NCBI RefSeq assembly: GCF_000524475.1 | Contig: NZ_BAVQ01000072.1 | Span: 124,001-188,000 of the forward strand | Direction: 5' to 3' | DNA: 64,000 nt | Source: Tomitella biformata AHU 1821 | GTDB taxonomy: Bacteria > Actinomycetota > Actinomycetes > Mycobacteriales > Mycobacteriaceae | In this document: positions 44,794 to 52,947 of the stretch, in pieces | Layout: each line of letters begins with the position of its first letter | Position numbering within the stretch: position 1 is the first letter of the stretch | Notes under the pieces: generated by a model | Database searches by the model: none | The model's input: only the letters and a program-made list of their open reading frames with translations | What the model was told of the DNA's origin: nothing | Program-made: the position numbers and the translations under genes

Positions 44794-45978
44794 GTGGTAG
44801 ATGTGATGACAGTGGATCCGATGGTGGGTACCGACTCTGAGGTGTCGGCGGTGCTGGCGATTGGCAAGAGGAAACGCGTCGCAAGAACCAGCGCGAACGT
44901 GCCGTTGGTCCAGAGTGCTACGCCGTGGTTGGCGCCGTCGGTGCTGGTGGCGATGCGCCATGAGGCCGACCTGGAGATCGCGGGTCCGGTGGACGAGATG
45001 GCGCTGGCTGGGGCGGAGCGGGCGCAGGCCGTGATGCACGGTTGGTACCCGGCTCAGATGCGCAGGGTTGCAGTCCGCGCCGATTCGGTGGAGGTGCCGG
45101 TATCGGCCGAGGGCCGAGGGGTGGGGTGCTTCTTCTCCGGAGGCGTGGACTCGTTCTACTCCGCGATCAAGCACTCGGATGAGATCACCCACCTGATCTT
45201 CATCCACGGGTTCGACATCGGCCTGAACAACGAGGATCTGGCGGATCGGACCCGCACGGCTCTGCGTGCCGCGGCCGCAGACCTGGGTAAGCCGCTCATC
45301 GAGGTTCGGACCAACCTGCGTCAGGTCCACACCGGGTTCGGGCTGGATTGGGAGGCGCATTCACACGGAAGCCTGCTCGCGCATGTTGCGCAGGTGCTGG
45401 GTGGTCAGCTGAGCAAGATCTACCTGCCCGCGTCGTTTCCCGCTACCGCGATGGTTCCCTATGCAACGCACCCGGACCTGGATCTGCACTGGTCCTCCAC
45501 TGCGGTGGAGTTGGTGCACGACGGAGTGGAGGCGAGTCGGCCTCAGAAGGTCGCGGCTTTCGCTCACAACGACGCGGCTATGCGGAACCTGAGGGTCTGT
45601 TGGTACAACCGTGAGAACGACTACAACTGCGGGAAATGCGAGAAGTGCATCCGCACCATGATGAACATCAGGATCGCCGGGGCCAGCGGCCGTTGCTCAA
45701 CCCTGCCGGCGGAGATCCCATGGGACCTGTACGCACGGACCTACATGACATCAGGCGGCATCGAGAGCGCGCAGGAGAACCTCGACGGGATGAGGGAGCT
45801 CGGCTATGACGACCCGCAGCTGGAGGCGGCGCTCCGGGGCGTTCTCGACCGCCCGCGCCTGACCAACGAGCTGCTGCATATGAGGAAGATAGCGGCGATC
45901 GCGCCCGCGTTCGCCGAGTTCCTCTGGACCCAGATGACCTCGGTGCGCGAGCGGCGGATGGCGCGGGCCACGCAGTGA
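44794..45978 (+). CDS. QueC-like PP-loop ATPase, type I, copy 1
   Basis: About 394 residues; not an assigned enzyme. An N-terminal region of about 110 residues precedes a PP-loop ATP-pyrophosphatase domain with SGGVDS at about 115-120. A cysteine cluster C-x9-C-x2-C-x2-C (VCWYNRENDYNCGKCEKC, from about 269) matches the zinc site of QueC, the 7-cyano-7-deazaguanine synthase that adenylates a carboxylate and turns it into an amide and then a nitrile. Genuine QueC is only about 220-230 residues and lacks this N-terminal region. No queD, queE or folE gene is nearby, so deazaguanine synthesis is unlikely. An ATP-dependent carboxylate modification of the peptide or a precursor is the inference. The start is uncertain: GTG 44794 follows AGGGGG, and GTG 44803 or ATG 44806 are possible. 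Confidence 0.8.
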   Translation: MVDVMTVDPMVGTDSEVSAVLAIGKRKRVARTSANVPLVQSATPWLAPSVLVAMRHEADLEIAGPVDEMALAGAERAQAVMHGWYPAQMRRVAVRADSVEVPVSAEGRGVGCFFSGGVDSFYSAIKHSDEITHLIFIHGFDIGLNNEDLADRTRTALRAAAADLGKPLIEVRTNLRQVHTGFGLDWEAHSHGSLLAHVAQVLGGQLSKIYLPASFPATAMVPYATHPDLDLHWSSTAVELVHDGVEASRPQKVAAFAHNDAAMRNLRVCWYNRENDYNCGKCEKCIRTMMNIRIAGASGRCSTLPAEIPWDLYARTYMTSGGIESAQENLDGMRELGYDDPQLEAALRGVLDRPRLTNELLHMRKIAAIAPAFAEFLWTQMTSVRERRMARATQ

Positions 45979-46020
45979 CATCGGCGTCCTGGGGACGCAG
46001 TTCGTAGCCGACACGGCAAT

Positions 46021-46057
46021 GGCCCTCCGCAGGGGAGCACATCCTCTGCGGAGGGCC
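46021..46057. terminator. bidirectional terminator between convergent QueC-like genes
   Basis: A perfect 12-base stem: GGCCCTCCGCAG at 46021-46032 pairs with 46046-46057 around a 13-base loop. It lies 43 bases after one stop and 33 bases from the other, so it can serve both convergent genes. Confidence 0.85.
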
Positions 46058-46089
46058 GTCCGTCCTGTCCGGTGCGTCACCGCGCCGTT

Positions 46090-47244
46090 CTAGATCCGTT
46101 TCAGGGCCTTGTCGCGAACCGTCATGGCGAGCACCTTGGCCGCGATTATGCTCTGGTAGTACATCGCCTTGGCCTTCTGCAGCGGGCCTCGATTCAGGGC
46201 CTTCACCAGCGCCGCCCGCAACTCGGGGTCGTCGACCCCCAGCTTGTCCATCGCGTCCAGGTTCTCGCGGACGAAGAACTTCCCGTTCACCTCGTCCATG
46301 ATGACGCGCTCGAGCGATTTGATGGGGTCGATGTCCGGCATCGCGGTGCACCGGCCGACGGCCCCAGCGATCCGGAAGTTGATGACCGTGCGCACGCACT
46401 TCTCGCACTCACCGCAGTTCTGGATATCGTTTCGGTTCCAGAAGCACACGCGGAGGTGGCGCATAGCGGCCTCGTTGTCCTTGATCACCTCGCACTTCAT
46501 CACCCGGTTCGACTCGAACCCGTCGTAGATCAGCTGGGTCGCAGTGCTGGACCAGTTGTGGTCCAGCTCAGGGTGGCTGCCGTAGGGTGCGAGATGGCCT
46601 ACGGAATGGGAGGCGGGCACAAGGATTGAGTGGATGTGGTCCGACAGGAGCAGCGCGGTGTGCGCCAGCGCGACGCCGTGCCCAAGATCCCAGCCGTTGT
46701 GGTAGCCCTCGTAGAAGTTCCGGATGTTGGTGCGGATCTCGATGAGCTCCTTGCCGAGGTCCTTCGCGGCCGCGCGCAGCGCCTTCAGAGTGGTCTCGGC
46801 GTAGCGCTCGTTGCTGAGGAAGATGTCGAAGCCGTGCACCCACACGAGGTGGGTGACCTCGTCCAGGTTGCTCACCGTGGAATGGAAGGAGTCGACGCCG
46901 CCGCTGAAGAAGCAGCCGATCCCGCGGCCATCGGGCGCGTCGTCGGTGGTGGGCTCCGCGACTATCTCGACCTTGTGGAACTTCTCCGGCCACCACGACG
47001 TGATGAGGTCCTGCGCGGCAGAACTTCCGTTCAGCGCGGTGCTGTCCACCGGGCCGGCGAGCCGCAGCGGGACGTTCTTCTCCATCGCATAGGCGAGAGC
47101 AGGGGCGAGCCACGGCGTGTGTGTCTTGTTCAGGGAGACATTGGCGGTCTCCTCGATCACGAACCTCGTGGAGCCCCAGGAGATCTCCGCGCGCGCCTCG
47201 TTCTCCCCCGCGGGCAGTACCTTCAGCTGGACCATATCCGACAT
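46090..47244 (-). CDS. QueC-like PP-loop ATPase, type II, copy 1
   Basis: A 384-residue relative of the type I protein. SGGVDS is at about 114-119 and the zinc-type cluster reads VCFWNRNDIQNCGECEKC. It begins with a beta-rich stretch (RAEISWGSTRFVI) shared with the type II protein at 49812 and absent from type I. The start is ATG 47244 (MSDMVQLKV), nine bases after GGAG; the frame runs further upstream without support. It is the only one of the four on the minus strand, so copy 1 has been rearranged relative to copy 2. Function is unknown; the paired presence of both types in each copy suggests they work together. Confidence 0.8.
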   Translation of the reverse strand: MSDMVQLKVLPAGENEARAEISWGSTRFVIEETANVSLNKTHTPWLAPALAYAMEKNVPLRLAGPVDSTALNGSSAAQDLITSWWPEKFHKVEIVAEPTTDDAPDGRGIGCFFSGGVDSFHSTVSNLDEVTHLVWVHGFDIFLSNERYAETTLKALRAAAKDLGKELIEIRTNIRNFYEGYHNGWDLGHGVALAHTALLLSDHIHSILVPASHSVGHLAPYGSHPELDHNWSSTATQLIYDGFESNRVMKCEVIKDNEAAMRHLRVCFWNRNDIQNCGECEKCVRTVINFRIAGAVGRCTAMPDIDPIKSLERVIMDEVNGKFFVRENLDAMDKLGVDDPELRAALVKALNRGPLQKAKAMYYQSIIAAKVLAMTVRDKALKRI

Positions 47245-47432
47245 GAGACCATTCTCCGATCTGTGCGCCTTGCGGGAGGATTTCCCTTGCGGCGGCGTCA
47301 ACAGCGGAGCTGGGGTCCGCGATCTAGCATTTTACGGTAACTAAATCCGTCATGCTCGTCGGGGTGTGATCCATTGCATATCGCGGGCCGATTCGGCATG
47401 GGCCAGATGAATTCTGGTGAAGGTGGCAGGCT

Positions 47433-48346
47433 CTATCCAGCTCCGCGAATTGACGCGGACAGCTCCTCGAAAGCGGTGCTCAGCAATGCCGAGTAATGGT
47501 CGGGATCGGGCATTCGCTCGGGGGTGGAGACGAAGGTGATCGTCACCTCGTCGCCCAACGACGCGATCATGTGGCAGAGATCCTCGTAGTTCTCCATCGC
47601 CAGCACCCCGAAGGCGGATGTAGAGTTGGCACCGAAGAAGTGCAGGTCAGCGGGACCTCGGGGCACGTTGGTGATCATGGTGTTGGCATACGGCGTGGTT
47701 GTCCCGGCGTCGGGCACGCGCGCAGTCTCTGGACCGGATCGGGCTCTTGAGTGTGCAGTTCCACGAACATCGGCAGAAATTGATTGACCGATTCGCCGGG
47801 GCGGTACTTCCGCATCGACATCGGGACTAGTGCCGCGAGGGACTGGTCGGGAAGTTCGTTAAGGGGACTTAAGTATTCGGACAATGCACGCGAGATGACG
47901 GTCATCATCAGATCGTTTAAGGTGGCGTCGGTTTGCGCCTTGATCGCACGGACCTCGCGGAGTGAGAAGTGAGCCACCCCGAATGTCCGGGACCCACTGA
48001 TCCGGTGGTCGAATCGGGTGCGTGGACGCAGCCGGGTGGGAGGGACGAGGTCCCCGCGGCCGGCCGCGCGCTTCACCTCTCGGCTGGCGGCCAGCACATC
48101 CCGCGTGCCGGCGACGATCTTCCCGAATTGCGCCGGCAGGCCCGCCACGGCGTCGGCGAGCAGCGCGGCGGGGCCGGGGATGGGCTGAGCTCCGCTGTCG
48201 CTGGCGCTGTCGGCAGGCGCGGACACGTCGTCGGCGAACAGTTTGCGGGCGATCTCCACGATCGCGTCGGCCGGCAACCAGTCGACTTGGTGGACGCGGG
48301 TGAAGACGTCTAATTGCCATGGCGGCGTTGTGAGATCGAACCTGGC
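47433..48346 (-). pseudogene. WS/DGAT acyltransferase remnant, copy 1
   Basis: Clear homology to the intact gene at 51176-52606, but broken in three ways. The first 130 or so residues are missing; the reading begins at RFDLTTPPWQL. About 17 residues carrying the catalytic HHxxxDG motif are deleted in frame (DWLPADAIVEIARKLF). A second deletion of about 45 residues near 47720 changes the reading frame, and the last 94 residues (from DAGTTTPYANTM) continue in the other frame. It is inactive as an acyltransferase. GC is high, unlike the intact copy. Confidence 0.88.
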
Positions 48347-48538
48347 GCGGCTTGCCGGGCGCTGATGCATAAGGCACGCAAGACGCAGGCCGACGTGAGG
48401 TTCTACGAGTACCTCGGGGCGTTCCATGTTTTTATGTCGCTTGGCTCGCTGCCGGAGTCGCGGGATGTTTTTCGCAAGACTCACCAGGTTTCGACAGTGG
48501 ATTTGACATCGACACGGACCAGCGAGGAAAATTACTGA
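48347..48538 (+). pseudogene. alpha/beta hydrolase C-terminal remnant, copy 2
   Basis: From about 48347 the plus strand encodes ACRALMHKARKTQADV and then FYEYLGAFHVF, matching the end of the hydrolase at 42769-43698 (DCRALVRKAREVNADV, FYEYFGAFHVF). The nucleophile domain is absent. Its left edge abuts the truncated 5' end of the WS/DGAT remnant on the opposite strand, so one junction removed the front of both genes. The longer minus-strand open frame that spans the junction is a chance fusion. Confidence 0.85.
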
Positions 48539-48665
48539 GGAGATCTGGCACTAAATTTTCTACCAACGTTAGGCAAATCAAATAAATAAGATCACTAGTC
48601 TTAAGCCGCTTCCAGGGGCAGACCATGAAGTATCTGCGCTGATTTCGACGGGCAAGAAACGGCGG

Positions 48666-49766
48666 GTGGCTAAAACCAGCGCCAATGTGCCGTTGGATAA
48701 GACCTCAACGCCATGGTTGGCTGCATCCACGATTGTTGCGATGCGCCAGTCCGGCAATCTTGAGATCGCTGGCGTCGTGGACAAGATTGCTCTTGAAGGT
48801 GTTGGGTTCGCTCAAACTGTAATGAGCGGATGGTACCCAAAGGACATGTCAAAAATTGAAATTGACGCGCAAGATGTGGAGTCCCCGGAGCTAGTGGATT
48901 CGAGAGGCGTCGGGTGTTTCTTCTCCGGGGGCGTCGACTCATTCTATTCGACAGTCAAACATCTTGAGGAAATTACCCATCTGATTTTCATACACGGATT
49001 TGATATCAGCCTGGATAATGTCGACTTGGCTGAACGAACGCTGGCGGCCCTCCGAAAATCTGCCGCAGATCTGGGCAAGCCCCTTATTGAGGTGCGTACG
49101 AACTTGAGGCAGGTGCACGCCACGTTTGGTCTCGATTGGAAGGCTCACTCGCATGGTGCCCTGCTTGCACATGTGGCCCTACTTTTGTCGCCGCATCTGA
49201 GCCGAGTTTATGTGCCGGCTTCGGTTACCTCTGAGGACTATCCCCCATACGGGACACACCCTGACTTGGACCCACTTTGGTCTTCTTCTGGTGTTGAGAT
49301 TATCCACGACGGCATCGATGCAACCCGCGCGCAGAAGGTTAAGGTATTCGCTGATAATGATGCGGCGATGGCTAATCTTCGAGTTTGTTGGTTCAACAAG
49401 GAGAACGACTACAACTGTGGGAAATGCGAAAAATGCATCCGAACTCTAATGAATATTAGGATTGCCGGCGCTAGTGGACGATGTTCGACATTGCCAGCGG
49501 AAGTGCCACTCGATATATTCTCTCGTACTTACCTCGACAAGAGTGCTAAAAAAAGTGCTATCGAGAACCTCACCGCAATGTCTGAGATGGGTTGGCAGGA
49601 TCCGGAGTTGGAGGCGGCGCTCAAGTCTGCGGTCAATCGTCCGGTATTGACCAACGAGTTGTTTCATGCCCGAGATCTCGCATTACTGATACCGGAATTC
49701 GCCAAGTTCATGTGGTCTTGGGGCACTTCCTCCAGTAAGCGAAAGACCACAATGGCCTTGGATTAG
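48666..49766 (+). CDS. QueC-like PP-loop ATPase, type I, copy 2
   Basis: 366 residues from GTG 48666, close to the copy 1 type I protein: SGGVDS, HLIFIHGFDI, and VCWFNKENDYNCGKCEKC are nearly identical. Homology continues upstream of this GTG in frame (EVSALISTGKKRRVAKTS against EVSAVLAIGKRKRVARTS), back to a TAG at 48570, yet that stretch has no ATG, GTG or TTG; only a CTG at 48639. So either the protein starts at CTG, or translation now starts at 48666 and trims about 14 conserved residues. GC is near 50-55%, well below the NRPS. It is followed after 45 bases by the type II gene, suggesting one operon. Confidence 0.8.
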   Translation: MAKTSANVPLDKTSTPWLAASTIVAMRQSGNLEIAGVVDKIALEGVGFAQTVMSGWYPKDMSKIEIDAQDVESPELVDSRGVGCFFSGGVDSFYSTVKHLEEITHLIFIHGFDISLDNVDLAERTLAALRKSAADLGKPLIEVRTNLRQVHATFGLDWKAHSHGALLAHVALLLSPHLSRVYVPASVTSEDYPPYGTHPDLDPLWSSSGVEIIHDGIDATRAQKVKVFADNDAAMANLRVCWFNKENDYNCGKCEKCIRTLMNIRIAGASGRCSTLPAEVPLDIFSRTYLDKSAKKSAIENLTAMSEMGWQDPELEAALKSAVNRPVLTNELFHARDLALLIPEFAKFMWSWGTSSSKRKTTMALD

Positions 49767-49811
49767 TCAAGTTTCCCGTAGCTTGTAAATAGTCGATCAT
49801 AGGACAAATAT

Positions 49812-50978
49812 ATGCTGGCAGAAATGTCGATTAGAACACTCCATTCTGATGCAGATGAGGCGAAGGCTGAGATCTCCTGGGGCAGTGATAAATTTACGGT
49901 GGAAGTGACCGCGAATGTCACTCTGAATAAGTCCTACACTCCATGGCTTGCGGTGGGGATAGCGCATGCCATGGAGAAGGATATCTCGATACTGCACCTT
50001 GACGGGCCGGTCGATGAGGAAGCTTTAAGCCTGAGTTCACCTGCACAGGAGCTAGTAAATTTGTGGTGGCCTGAGAGGTACCGCCATGTCAATATTGATG
50101 CGGCGGTCGCCGCCAACCCAGAATCTTTTCCGGCTGGACGTGGTATCGGTTGCTTCTTCAGTGGAGGGCTCGACTCTTTCTACTCGGCTATCAACAATCT
50201 AGATGACATTACACACCTCATCTGGGTGCATGGGTTTGATATCTACCTGAGTAACACAGAATATGCTGATGTTACACGTGACTCTATCCGCTTAGCGGCG
50301 AAGAGCCTCGGAAAGGAGTTGATCGAGCTCACGTCGAATGTTCGACACATTTACGATGGGAACGGTCGCGGCTGGACGCATTTAGGGCACGGCGTCGCAC
50401 TGGCTCATGTTGCACATTTATTGTCCGATCATTTGCACACAGTGATTATTCCCGCCTCGTTTTCCACAGGGCACTTTATGCCGCATGGGACGCATCCTGA
50501 GTTAGATCATCTCTGGTCTGGAGGGGCGATGCGACTGGTTCATGATGGAGCAGACGCTGACCGGGTGATGAAGGCGAGAAGAATTAAAGATAATGTCACG
50601 GCTATGTCGTACCTGCGTGTCTGCTATTGGAATCGCACAGAATTCTACAACTGTGGGAAATGCGAGAAATGCGTACGGACAATTATCAACTTCCGCATAG
50701 CAGGCGGGGACGGCAAGTGCCTGACGTTGCCTCAGGTCGATCCAGTCAGGGCCCTGCGGGGAGTTGTTGTTAAGGAAAATAAAGTCCGCGAGAGCCTTGA
50801 TGCACTGAAGGCGTCCGAAGTTCAGGACGTGGAGCTTGAAAGGGCGCTGGAAGAAGCGCTCGATCGTAAGACTTTGGCAAATTTGAAGGCACGATTGTTT
50901 GAGAGCATGCGAACGGGAAAGATCCTTATGCTCGTCATCCGCGGTAAAATTGTCAAGCGAACCCGGCCTGCGGCGTGA
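49812..50978 (+). CDS. QueC-like PP-loop ATPase, type II, copy 2
   Basis: 388 residues, with the type II N-terminus (KAEISWGSDKF) and SGGLDS at about 117-122. The cysteine cluster is VCYWNRTEFYNCGKCEKC, spacing identical to the other three. The C-terminus is basic (RGKIVKRTRPAA). The start ATG 49812 follows AGGA by seven bases; ATG 49824 is the alternative. It is one of the lowest-GC genes in the window (some lines about 45%), an indication of horizontal origin. Same inferred chemistry as the other QueC-like genes: ATP-dependent attack on a carboxylate, substrate unknown. Confidence 0.82.
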   Translation: MLAEMSIRTLHSDADEAKAEISWGSDKFTVEVTANVTLNKSYTPWLAVGIAHAMEKDISILHLDGPVDEEALSLSSPAQELVNLWWPERYRHVNIDAAVAANPESFPAGRGIGCFFSGGLDSFYSAINNLDDITHLIWVHGFDIYLSNTEYADVTRDSIRLAAKSLGKELIELTSNVRHIYDGNGRGWTHLGHGVALAHVAHLLSDHLHTVIIPASFSTGHFMPHGTHPELDHLWSGGAMRLVHDGADADRVMKARRIKDNVTAMSYLRVCYWNRTEFYNCGKCEKCVRTIINFRIAGGDGKCLTLPQVDPVRALRGVVVKENKVRESLDALKASEVQDVELERALEEALDRKTLANLKARLFESMRTGKILMLVIRGKIVKRTRPAA

Positions 50979-51175
50979 GGCGATTGAGAAGGATAGACGA
51001 GTAGATGGGACCCAAGCGGGGAGTAATCGTTTGCGTTGTTGCTACGACGCTATGACACCGCCCACCAGGGCATTGGAGCATCCTAAAGTCGATGACCCCG
51101 GACCTGGTGGGAACCCCGGCAACTCGCGCACTCACGGTTTGGTGGTGTGGGGCAGGGGTGCGCGAAGGTATGAGG

Positions 51176-52606
51176 CTAAGTCGACTCGCCTGAGGTACGG
51201 ATGGCGTCGGACAACTCCAAGTACGCGTCTTTCAGGAGTTCTCCGTAGTGATCAACGTCCGGCATGGCCTCTGGAGTGGACACGAAGGTGATCGTAAGCT
51301 CGTCGCCTAGAGAGGCAATCAGGTGGCAGAGGCCATCATTGTCCTCCAACGCCAACACGCCAAAGGCGGATGTGGCCTTTGCGCCCAAGAACTGAAGATC
51401 GGCGCGTCCGCGGGGCACATTGGTTATCATCGTGTTGGCGTAGGGGGTAGAGGGGCCGCCGTCGGGCATAAGTCTGCTGATGGCCGAAATGCCACGAACC
51501 GCGAAGCCCGGCACGTACTTGATGCCAGAGTTCGATCGAATGACTGTGTCCTTGCTATTTCGAGTCTTCTCCAACTTCGAGGACTTGCTAATCGCGCTTA
51601 AGCGGAGCTTCGGATCTTCAATTTTCGTGTGGAGGTCCACAAACATTGGCAAAAATTGATTAACCGATTCGCTGGGTCGGTATTTACGTGTCGACATCGG
51701 AACAAGTGCCGCCAGCGATTCGGCGGGAAGTTCTCTCAGTGAAGTCAGATAATTTGACAGCCCCAGCGATACAACAGTCATTATCAAGTCGTTGACGGTA
51801 GAATCGCCCGCCTGGCTTGCAAGTGCTCGTACGTCGCTAAGAGGGAGACGGACAACGCCGAAGGTTCGAGCGCCACTGATCTTGTGGTCGAATCTGGTCC
51901 GTGGGCGGAGTCTGGTGGGAAGAACAACCGTGCCGGCGTCGACTTCCTGTTTGACATCACGGCTGGCCGCAAGAATGTCTTTGGCTCCGGAAAACATCGT
52001 CCGGATCTGTGTCGGCACACCGGTCAATGCGTCCTTGAGCAGTGCAGCAGATCCGGGGATGGCGTCTGATGTCGCATGAGAATCAGACGTGTCATCTACT
52101 TGCCCGGTGAACAACTTTCGTGCGATCTCAACGCTGGCGATGCCATCGCAGGCGCTGTGGTGGAATTTTAAAACTACGACGGTTGCGTTGGGAGGCAGGC
52201 CATCGACCTGGTGGACCTGAGTGAACACGTGCAGTTGCCACGGTGGTCGAGTGAGGTCGAACCGATCTTCGGTGATGTCCAGGATCCGCCGGCGAACTTC
52301 GTCCCAGGTTGTGATCGTGGATTCTGTGACAAAAATGTGGGCTTGGAGATCGACATTTTCATCACGGACCCAGTACGGGGGGGCGATGTCTGCGGGCACT
52401 CGTAGCAGTCGTCGCTGGAATAACGCGGACGTGTGAAGTCGCGCTTGCATCCACGAGAACACATCGTCCTTGCGGACCGGTTGTCCACTGCCTTGACCGT
52501 TGTCGAAGGCATAGATGCTGACGATATTCGTGGGCATGGTGGAGCGTTCCATGTAGACGAAGGCGGCGTCACGCGGTGCCAACTGGGTGAGGTTATTCTG
52601 CTGCAC
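51176..52606 (-). CDS. WS/DGAT-family acyltransferase
   Basis: Bifunctional wax-ester-synthase/diacylglycerol-acyltransferase family protein of about 476 residues, the usual length. It has the catalytic HHSACDG (HHxxxDG) motif, the RPPWQL region and the ND motif VNDLIMTVVS, plus the C-terminal TPYANTMITNVPRG. Such enzymes transfer an acyl group from acyl-CoA to an alcohol at the inner membrane face. Here, beside an NRPS, it could O- or N-acylate the peptide; neutral-lipid synthesis is the alternative. GTG 52606 is preferred (AGGA six bases before) over the in-frame GTG 52657. The 197-base gap before 50978 and the convergent orientation separate it from the QueC-like pair. Confidence 0.87.
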   Translation of the reverse strand: MQQNNLTQLAPRDAAFVYMERSTMPTNIVSIYAFDNGQGSGQPVRKDDVFSWMQARLHTSALFQRRLLRVPADIAPPYWVRDENVDLQAHIFVTESTITTWDEVRRRILDITEDRFDLTRPPWQLHVFTQVHQVDGLPPNATVVVLKFHHSACDGIASVEIARKLFTGQVDDTSDSHATSDAIPGSAALLKDALTGVPTQIRTMFSGAKDILAASRDVKQEVDAGTVVLPTRLRPRTRFDHKISGARTFGVVRLPLSDVRALASQAGDSTVNDLIMTVVSLGLSNYLTSLRELPAESLAALVPMSTRKYRPSESVNQFLPMFVDLHTKIEDPKLRLSAISKSSKLEKTRNSKDTVIRSNSGIKYVPGFAVRGISAISRLMPDGGPSTPYANTMITNVPRGRADLQFLGAKATSAFGVLALEDNDGLCHLIASLGDELTITFVSTPEAMPDVDHYGELLKDAYLELSDAIRTSGEST

Positions 52607-52947
52607 GGGGCATCCTGTACTCTCAGCGACTTTTTGAGGTTGGAACGACTCTGTCACTGTTCAACTTGGTGGTGCGCGATAGAACAGTTGGACCATATTG
52701 CTCATCCGACAGGGAAGGTGCGCCGTGTTGTCGAAACCATCCCGTCGGAACTGACGGCGACTGCCTATGATGATCCGCAGTCGCCTCATTATGCACCTCT
52801 GTGTCCGGGCAGCAACGAGTGACATGCGGTGGTGCAGGTGTGGAGGTCTAGCGGTCTTGAGAAGACCACGGCGGAGGCCGAGTTGCCCACGCAAAAGTTT
52901 CTGGCTGCGAGCTCCTGGCAAACGTTAGTTGAAGAAACGTAACTTGA
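52607..52947 (-). other. intergenic region between acyltransferase and lipase genes
   Basis: 341 bases with no supported gene. It holds the upstream region of the WS/DGAT gene. No terminator hairpin or known operator stands out. Confidence 0.4.

Larger units (their letters stand above)
42769..52606. repeat. two diverged copies of a four-gene cassette
   Basis: Copy 1 is 42769-48346: hydrolase, QueC-like type I, QueC-like type II (inverted), WS/DGAT remnant. Copy 2 is 48347-52606: hydrolase remnant, type I, type II, WS/DGAT. Type I proteins (44794-45978, 48666-49766) resemble each other more than their type II neighbours, and likewise type II. Lines sampled by eye run about 55-75% GC in copy 1 and about 45-60% in copy 2, so separate acquisition is more likely than recent local duplication. 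Confidence 0.75.

Noticed and set aside
47675-48484. 269-residue minus-strand frame as an intact acyltransferase
   Set aside because: Its first part is antisense to the hydrolase remnant; the catalytic HHxxxDG motif and both ends of the enzyme are missing.
44794-50978. QueC-like genes as preQ0 (deazaguanine) biosynthesis
   Set aside because: No queD, queE, folE or queF, proteins much longer than QueC, and four copies in an NRPS locus.
44794-50978. QueC-like genes as a Qat-type or CBASS-type phage defence island
   Set aside because: The companion ATPase, nuclease, cyclase and effector genes of those systems are absent; partners here are biosynthetic.
52661-52921. 86-residue minus-strand frame between acyltransferase and lipase
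   Set aside because: No start signal, no motif, and Arg/His-rich composition typical of noncoding high-GC frames.
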